DNA of 64,000 nucleotides from NCBI GenBank assembly GCA_022071945.1, contig JAJVIN010000004.1, forward strand, positions 34,827 through 98,826. The letters are read 5' to 3'. The notes under the pieces were generated by a model, which saw only the letters and a list, made by a program, of their open reading frames with translations, was not told the origin of the DNA and did not search any database. This DNA is from Thermoanaerobaculia bacterium. GTDB lineage: Bacteria; Acidobacteriota; Thermoanaerobaculia; UBA5066. Of the stretch, positions 59,186 to 64,000 are shown piece by piece. The position numbers were made by a program, and so were the translations under genes. The stretch's first letter is position 1. Every line of letters starts with the position of its first letter.

Positions 59186-60054
59186 AGGAGCTTCAAGATC
59201 TGGCTCGCCGGCTTCTCTCCGAGAAGACGGTGAGCGTCGTCATCGGCTGGGAGCAGGGACCGCGCGGCCCGCGTCCGGCCTTCATCACGAACCCCGGGGA
59301 TGCGGAGCGCCTCGTCTTCGACTCGGGCTGCGTCCACAATCTCGCGGTCTATCTCAACCCGCGCCGGACGCACGTGGCCCGTCTCGGAAGGCCCGCGGTC
59401 GTCGTGAAGGGATGCGACGCGCGGGCGGTGGCCGGGCTCGTCCGTGAGACTCAGCTGAAACGAGAGGACGTCGTCCTTATCGGAGTCAGGTGCGGAGGCG
59501 TGCGGGCGTCCTCGTCCCGGGGGGATTCAGCCGGAACCGGGAGCCTCGCGGACAAGTGTTCCGGCTGCGAAAGCCGGGAGCCGAGGTTCGTCGACCACCT
59601 CGTCGGAGACCTGCCGCCCGCGCCTCCGGCATCGAGTCGCCGGGTCGAGGAGTTGGCTGCGCTTCAGGCGAGGCCGCCGGCCGAGCGATGGGCATTCTGG
59701 CAAGAGGAGCTCTCCCGCTGCGTGCTGTGCCACGCCTGCAGGGAGGTCTGCCCGATGTGCTTCTGCGAGCGGTGCGTCGCCATGAAGACCCAGCCGCAGT
59801 GGATCGAGTCCTCGCCGCACCCGCGAGCGGTCTTCGCCTGGCACGTCACGCGCGCTCTCCATCAGGCCGGCCGCTGCGTCGACTGTGGCGAGTGTCAGAG
59901 GGCCTGTCCCGCCGGCATCCCGCTCGGACTCCTCAACTCCAAGCTCGCGGAGGTGGCGGAGCGGCGGTTCTCGTGGCGCGCGACGGACGATCCTTCCGTC
60001 CCGTCTCCGATCGGGGCCTTCCGCCTCGACGATCCGCAGGAGTTCATAGTCTGA
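59182..60054 (+). CDS. flxC: FlxC-type ferredoxin-like subunit
   Basis: 290 aa. N-terminal domain resembling coenzyme F420 hydrogenase/dehydrogenase beta-type regions (VVVKGCDARAVAGLVRE), then two [4Fe-4S] motifs, CVLCHACREVCPMC with an extra CFCERC, and CVDCGECQRACP. In Flx complexes this subunit bridges the NAD(H) module to FlxD. ATG overlaps the flxD stop and the stop overlaps flxB. Confidence 0.85.
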   Translation: MKELQDLARRLLSEKTVSVVIGWEQGPRGPRPAFITNPGDAERLVFDSGCVHNLAVYLNPRRTHVARLGRPAVVVKGCDARAVAGLVRETQLKREDVVLIGVRCGGVRASSSRGDSAGTGSLADKCSGCESREPRFVDHLVGDLPPAPPASSRRVEELAALQARPPAERWAFWQEELSRCVLCHACREVCPMCFCERCVAMKTQPQWIESSPHPRAVFAWHVTRALHQAGRCVDCGECQRACPAGIPLGLLNSKLAEVAERRFSWRATDDPSVPSPIGAFRLDDPQEFIV

Positions 60055-61109
60055 TGAAGACGTCCTTTCTTTCTCACGAGGGTCTCGCCGGACTCGTCTC
60101 GGGCCTGCGTTCCAAGGGGACGCTCGTCATCGCCCCCGCCCTGGCGCGAGATGGCCATGTCGACTACCGGTTCATCGAGCGCGCGGAAGAGGCCGTTCTG
60201 TCTGGCGCAGTGCCCAGGAGGTCGCTCAAGGAGTTCTTCCTGCCGCCGACCGAGCCGCTCTTTTGCTGGCGAGAGCAGCGAAGGCAGGTGGACCTCTCCG
60301 AAGTTCCTGTCCAGTTCTCCCCTCGGGTCGTCCTCGGTGCCCGGCCCTGCGATGCCGCGGGAATCGAGACGCTCGATCGCGTGATGGGCTGGGATTACCA
60401 GGACGAACTCTGGTTCGGCCGGAGGGCCGCGACGACGGTGATCACCCTGGCGTGCGCGGGAGGTGACGGCTCGTGCTTCTGTAAGGCCGTGGGCCTCTCC
60501 CCCAAGACGAGTAAAGGAGCAGATCTCCTGCTCGTTCCGGTGGCGGGCGGTCACGCCGTCGAGACGGTGACAGAGAAGGGTGAAACGTTGGTCCGGGGTC
60601 ACGGCGAGTGCTTCTCGGAGATGACGGACCCGTCAGTTACCCAGACAGTGTCAGAGGGAGTCCCGCAAGGTCTGGAGGTCTCGATGCCCGGCATCCGGGC
60701 CTGGCTCGGGAAGAGCTTCACCGATTCCCTCTGGGACACGCTCGCCCTGGGCTGTCACGGCTGCGGCGCCTGCGCGTCCGTCTGCCCCACGTGTCACTGC
60801 TTCGACATCGTCGACGAACCGGAGGGAATCGGGCACGGGACCCGGAGGAGGAACTGGGACACGTGCCAGACGGCGGGCTTCACCGTGCACGCGTCGGGAC
60901 ACAACCCGAGAGAGAACCAGAACGCGCGGCTCCGCCAGAGGATCCTCCACAAGTTCTTCATCTACCCGGAGCGCTTCGGCGAAGTTCTGTGCACTGGATG
61001 CGGGCGCTGCGCACGTTCCTGCCCCGCAGGCATCGACCTGCCCGAGATCCTCGCCCGGATCGCGCGGAGGGCGGCTGGTGACGGAATCGCGCCCGGAGGT
61101 GCCGCATGA
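60054..61109 (+). CDS. flxB: FlxB/AsrA-like 4Fe-4S subunit
   Basis: 351 aa, related to anaerobic sulfite reductase subunit A. N-terminal GARPCDAAGIETLDRV region and two C-terminal [4Fe-4S] motifs (CHGCGACASVCPTCHC and CTGCGRCARSCPAG). Passes electrons from FlxA. No sulfite reductase catalytic subunit (AsrC) is present, which favours Flx over Asr. ATG overlaps the flxC stop; stop overlaps flxA. Confidence 0.88.
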   Translation: MKTSFLSHEGLAGLVSGLRSKGTLVIAPALARDGHVDYRFIERAEEAVLSGAVPRRSLKEFFLPPTEPLFCWREQRRQVDLSEVPVQFSPRVVLGARPCDAAGIETLDRVMGWDYQDELWFGRRAATTVITLACAGGDGSCFCKAVGLSPKTSKGADLLLVPVAGGHAVETVTEKGETLVRGHGECFSEMTDPSVTQTVSEGVPQGLEVSMPGIRAWLGKSFTDSLWDTLALGCHGCGACASVCPTCHCFDIVDEPEGIGHGTRRRNWDTCQTAGFTVHASGHNPRENQNARLRQRILHKFFIYPERFGEVLCTGCGRCARSCPAGIDLPEILARIARRAAGDGIAPGGAA

Positions 61110-61936
61110 ATCTCTATCAGCCCTACAGGGTCACGATCAAGGAGATCACGGACGAGACGCCCGACACGCGCACGTTGAAGCTCGAGTTCCAGGATTCCGC
61201 CGTCGCGGAGACGTTCGACTTCAAGGCCGGACAGTTCGGCGAGTATTCGGTCTTCGGCTCGGGCGAGTGCACGTTTTGCATTGCGTCTTCTCCCACGAGG
61301 AAAGGGAGCATCGAGTGCTCGTTCAAGACCGTCGGAAAGGTGACGAAGGCGATGCGGGGTCTCGATGTCGGGGACACGATGGGATTCCGCGGACCCTACG
61401 GGAACCACTTTCCCCTCGAGCGGATGGAGAAGATGAACGTCGTCTTCATCGCGGGCGGGATTGGACTGGCACCGGTCCGGTGTGTGATCTGGAACGTTCT
61501 CGACCTGCGAGATTCCTTCGGCGACGTCACGATCATTCACGGCGCGCGTTCGGTCTCGGACCTCGTTTACAAGCGCGAACTCGAGGAGTGGGAGCGCCGC
61601 GGAGACGTCAAGGTCTGGAAGACAGTCGATCCGGGCGGCGAGACCGAGGAGTGGAGAGGCGAGACCGGTTTCGTCCCGGCCATCGTCGAGAAGGCCGCTC
61701 CCACGGCCCAGAACTCTTGCGCCGTCGTCTGTGGACCACCCGTCATGATCAAGTACACGCTTCCGGTTCTGAGGAAGCTCGGATTCGATGATGACCGGAT
61801 CTACACGACGATGGAGAACCGGATGAAGTGCGGCCTCGGCAAGTGCGGCCGCTGCAACATCGGGCCGGTCTACGTGTGCAAGGACGGGCCGGTGTTCACG
61901 GCCAGGGAACTCGCGTCCCTGCCGGCCGACGCCTGA
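61106..61936 (+). CDS. flxA: FlxA-type NAD(P)H/FAD oxidoreductase subunit
   Basis: 276 aa, ferredoxin-reductase-like (AsrB/HydG/DHODH-K family). FAD domain (about 1-100; GQFGEYSVFGSGECTFCIASSP), NAD domain (about 105-225; FIAGGIGLAPVR, CGPPVMI) and a C-terminal [2Fe-2S] loop CGLGKCGRCNIGPVYVC. It oxidises NADH (or reduces NAD+) for HdrA. Last gene of the hdrCBA-flxDCBA operon. Confidence 0.93.
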   Translation: MNLYQPYRVTIKEITDETPDTRTLKLEFQDSAVAETFDFKAGQFGEYSVFGSGECTFCIASSPTRKGSIECSFKTVGKVTKAMRGLDVGDTMGFRGPYGNHFPLERMEKMNVVFIAGGIGLAPVRCVIWNVLDLRDSFGDVTIIHGARSVSDLVYKRELEEWERRGDVKVWKTVDPGGETEEWRGETGFVPAIVEKAAPTAQNSCAVVCGPPVMIKYTLPVLRKLGFDDDRIYTTMENRMKCGLGKCGRCNIGPVYVCKDGPVFTARELASLPADA

Positions 61937-61985
61937 TCGCCTCCGGGCCCGGCGGGCCCCTCGGCGGATCAGGTAGAGTTCGGCC

Positions 61986-62486
61986 ATGCAGAGCAAGGCC
62001 CCAACCGTCGACGAGTACCTCGCCAGTCTGCCGGAGGATCGCCGGGCCGCCCTGGCGGCCGTGCGGGACGTGATCAGGAAGAACCTGGATCCCAGCTACG
62101 AGGAGGGGATGCAGTACGGGATGATTGGCTACTACGTCCCGCACAGTGTCTATCCCGCCGGGTACCACTGTGATCCGAAGCAGCCGCTCCCCTTTGCCGG
62201 GCTCGCCTCCCAGAAGGGCCACATGTCGCTCTATCTGATGTGCGTCTATGGCGACAGCGAGCAGGAGAAGTGGTTCCGGGAAGAGTGGGCCAAGACCGGG
62301 AAGAAGCTGGACATGGGCAAGTCTTGCGTCCGGTTCAAGAAGGTCGAGGACTTGGCTCTGGGTGTGATCGGAGAGGCCGTCCGGAGAGTCCCCGCGAAGG
62401 CGTTTGTCGAGCACTATGAATCCGTGATCCGGCCGCCATCCAAGAAAGCAGCCTCCCGGAAGGAAACCGCGCAGCGCAAGCCTTAG
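61986..62486 (+). CDS. DUF1801/YdhG-like protein
   Basis: 166 aa, with DEYLASLPEDRRAALAAVRDVI, EEGMQYGMIGYYVP and MGKSCVRFKKVEDL, matching the small intracellular YdhG/DUF1801 group (SufE-unrelated, frataxin-like fold in some). Function unknown. A basic tail (KKAASRKETAQRKP) follows. ATG start; no obvious operon partner. Confidence 0.82.
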   Translation: MQSKAPTVDEYLASLPEDRRAALAAVRDVIRKNLDPSYEEGMQYGMIGYYVPHSVYPAGYHCDPKQPLPFAGLASQKGHMSLYLMCVYGDSEQEKWFREEWAKTGKKLDMGKSCVRFKKVEDLALGVIGEAVRRVPAKAFVEHYESVIRPPSKKAASRKETAQRKP

Positions 62487-62539
62487 AATGACTCGCGGTG
62501 CCGGCGGCCAGGGCCCGGCGCTCGCTGGGAGGTACCGGG

Positions 62540-62983
62540 ATGTCCACGCCGTTCCGTGACAAGAAGGAGTTCCGGAAGGTCTTCGACCGCGCCTTCGAGG
62601 TCCTGTCTCGTGACGAGAGGTTCGGTCCTCCCCTCAGAGCACGGAAGCTCCCGCAGCGTTTCGTGATCACGGATCTGAAGATCACGCTCGACGTGAGGGA
62701 CTCGGACGACAAGAAGGCCGCCAGGGGGGACCACCTCTTCTGGACCTGGAACGGGGAAGGGCAGACGTGGGACCCCGACGTCACTCTCGAGACGACATCC
62801 GAACTGATGAACCGCTACTTCCAGGGAAAAGAGAACATGCCCATGGCCCTGCTCCGGGGCAAGGCGAAGATCACGCAGGGGAGCCCCGTCGGGCTCCTCT
62901 GGACCGCTCCGATCCTCCACGCGTTTCACCCCGTCTGGGTCGAGGTGATGAAGAAGGAGGGGTGGACCCACCTCCTCGCCTGA
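62540..62983 (+). CDS. SCP2 sterol-carrier-like domain protein
   Basis: 147 aa. FRKVFDRAFEVLSRD, VITDLKITLDVRDSDD, LETTSELMNRYFQGKEN and AKITQGSPVGLLWTAPILH resemble the bacterial SCP2 lipid-binding fold. GGGAGGT precedes ATG 62540; a frame-matched ATG at 62498 lacks support. Its last 113 bases overlap the convergent acyltransferase gene. A lipid-transfer role would fit beside a wax ester/triacylglycerol synthase, but that is inference. Confidence 0.75.
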   Translation: MSTPFRDKKEFRKVFDRAFEVLSRDERFGPPLRARKLPQRFVITDLKITLDVRDSDDKKAARGDHLFWTWNGEGQTWDPDVTLETTSELMNRYFQGKENMPMALLRGKAKITQGSPVGLLWTAPILHAFHPVWVEVMKKEGWTHLLA

Positions 62984-64000
62984 CCGGGCGCTTGCCCGGC
63001 GCCGGAGATGCCGAGCCGTCCTTGCCAGTGCCAGCGCCGGAGTTGGCGGCCGGCCCAGAGTCTCCCGAACCCGGAGGGGGCAGGGAGCGGGCCCACTCGG
63101 CGATTGCCCTGAGCTCCTCCTCGAAGGCCGACACGAGATTCTCCGGGTCGGGGACGAGGCCGCGGTCCGAGGCCACCGCGAGGGAGACCTCGCCGCCGTA
63201 GCTGAAGAAGCTGATTCCGAGTCCCTTGCGGCTCATCTGAGGAACCCAGAAAAGCATCCGGGTGACCTTCTCTCCGGCGAGGTAGATCGGCTTGCCGGGT
63301 CCGATGACGTTCGTGAGGACAAGCGTGGCCTTCGTTCCGAAGAGGTTGACGAAGAGGTCGACCACTTCGGCGGGGGCGACGCCGATGGCGTTGAGGATGT
63401 GAAAGCCGACGAAGGGCTCCGGGGACGTCTTGATCCGGTCCATCCGGCTCTTCACGATCCGGAATCGCTCCGGAAGGCTGGGGACCCCGACCGGCAGGCC
63501 GAGGGAGATCAGGCCGAACCGGTTTCCCAGATCGCCGGCCTCGTCGTGTCCCTTCCCGCGCAGATTCACAGGACTCGTGGCGTGGAGTTCGATCCCGTCG
63601 GCGCTCCCGCCCCGGGAGACGAGGTAGCGGCGCAAAGCGCCGGCGACCGCGGCCGCCAGGACGTCATTGACCGTGCCTCCCGCGCTCCTGCTGATGGCCT
63701 TCACCTCGGAAAGCGCCAGGGGTGACGACCACGCCGCCGACTTGGGGACGCCCAGCGCGCCGCGGAAGACCGTCGCCGGGTCCGGTGGACACGTCAGCAT
63801 CTCCATGAGGACCGAGGCCCCTTCCGTGACTGTCAGGGCTCTGTTGATGACTTGCGACGGGCGCATCAGGGACGGGAGCGGCTCTTTTCCACCGGTCGCA
63901 AATCTTTGATGCAGAGGCGGTTGTTTGCCCGAGGGGTCTTCAGGATGCCAGTCTGGGCGGGGATAACCGAAGCGGCGGAGGTTATCTGTTGCGGAAGGCG
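62871..64000 (-). CDS. WS/DGAT-type wax ester synthase/diacylglycerol acyltransferase, N-terminus outside the window
   Basis: The frame is open to the window edge at 64000, so the N-terminal acyltransferase half with HHxxxDG is not visible. What is seen is the C-terminal WES_acyltransf/DUF1298 region: FRGALGVPKSAAWS, GGTVNDVLAAAVAGALRRYL, SPVNLRGKGHDEAGDLGNRFG, LVLTNVIGPGKPIYLAG and GISFFSYGGEVSLAVASD, all typical. Makes storage lipids from acyl-CoA. The last about 60 residues are low-complexity Pro/Gly/Arg coded antisense to the SCP2 gene, suggesting read-through after loss of an earlier stop. Confidence 0.87.
   Translation of the reverse strand, partial: PSATDNLRRFGYPRPDWHPEDPSGKQPPLHQRFATGGKEPLPSLMRPSQVINRALTVTEGASVLMEMLTCPPDPATVFRGALGVPKSAAWSSPLALSEVKAISRSAGGTVNDVLAAAVAGALRRYLVSRGGSADGIELHATSPVNLRGKGHDEAGDLGNRFGLISLGLPVGVPSLPERFRIVKSRMDRIKTSPEPFVGFHILNAIGVAPAEVVDLFVNLFGTKATLVLTNVIGPGKPIYLAGEKVTRMLFWVPQMSRKGLGISFFSYGGEVSLAVASDRGLVPDPENLVSAFEEELRAIAEWARSLPPPGSGDSGPAANSGAGTGKDGSASPAPGKRPVRRGGGSTPPSSSPRPRRGETRGGSERSRGARRGSPA

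Noticed and set aside
60054..61936. flxB-flxA as anaerobic sulfite reductase AsrA-AsrB
   Set aside because: No AsrC sirohaem subunit follows, and flxCD plus hdrABC are in the same overlapping operon.

Overview
This window is a high-GC (roughly two-thirds G+C by eye) bacterial chromosome segment with tightly packed operons, many 4-bp ATGA/GTGA/TTGA stop-start overlaps, and frequent GTG/TTG starts. An Acidobacteriota-type origin is my best inference. It rests on the Oar-like TonB-dependent receptor with an N-terminal carboxypeptidase-regulatory domain, a DWG-type Ser/Thr kinase fused to TPRs, large secreted proteins with duplicated C-terminal domains, and a WS/DGAT gene. No rRNA or tRNA is present to confirm it.

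Layout. 1-1692: the 3' part of a periplasmic nitrate reductase gene in which NapA runs in frame into NapB. 1795-3252: gnd. 3516-31512: a roughly 28-kb pectin/hexuronate utilisation locus. It holds extracellular enzymes (GH105, GH43, a CE8-CE12-PL10 trifunctional pectinase, GH28, a DUF4861 protein), a Tat-exported Gfo/Idh/MocA oxidoreductase, an outer-membrane receptor, and the intracellular pathway (KduI, KduD, UxaC, an SDR, a FucD-type dehydratase, KdgK, Eda). A GntR/FadR-type regulator lies inside it. A palindrome TGGTNNNACCA or close variant recurs upstream of the GH43, GH105, receptor and kduD transcription units and is the likely operator. A penicillin-acylase-family protein and an RsbU-type phosphatase interrupt the locus.

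31611-39003: arginine operon argR-C-B-D-G-H-J with two ARG boxes at argR. 39188-46793: a receptor Ser/Thr kinase with TPRs, a secreted trypsin-like protease, a DUF457 membrane protein and a YncE-like beta-propeller protein. 46995-47941: a repeat-rich interval with a G-rich 13/14-bp tandem repeat, an IS200/RAYT transposase gene flanked by inverted REP-like hairpins, and a 45-bp tandem repeat. 48094-55096: a secreted heparinase II/III-fold protein, a PRTase-like protein, and an ECF sigma/anti-sigma pair followed by a secreted triple-repeat protein. 55239-61936: hdrCBA-flxDCBA, a complete FlxABCD-HdrABC flavin-based electron-bifurcation complex. 61986-64000: DUF1801, an SCP2-like protein and the C-terminal part of a WS/DGAT acyltransferase.

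How it works together: secreted and outer-membrane proteins de-esterify, cleave and import pectin fragments. Unsaturated uronates enter through KduI/KduD, and galacturonate through UxaC plus an SDR and a FucD-like dehydratase that would replace the usual UxaB/UxaA. Both routes meet at 2-keto-3-deoxygluconate, then KdgK and Eda. Gnd, Nap and Flx-Hdr fit redox balancing in an organism able to respire nitrate or ferment, but that link is inference.
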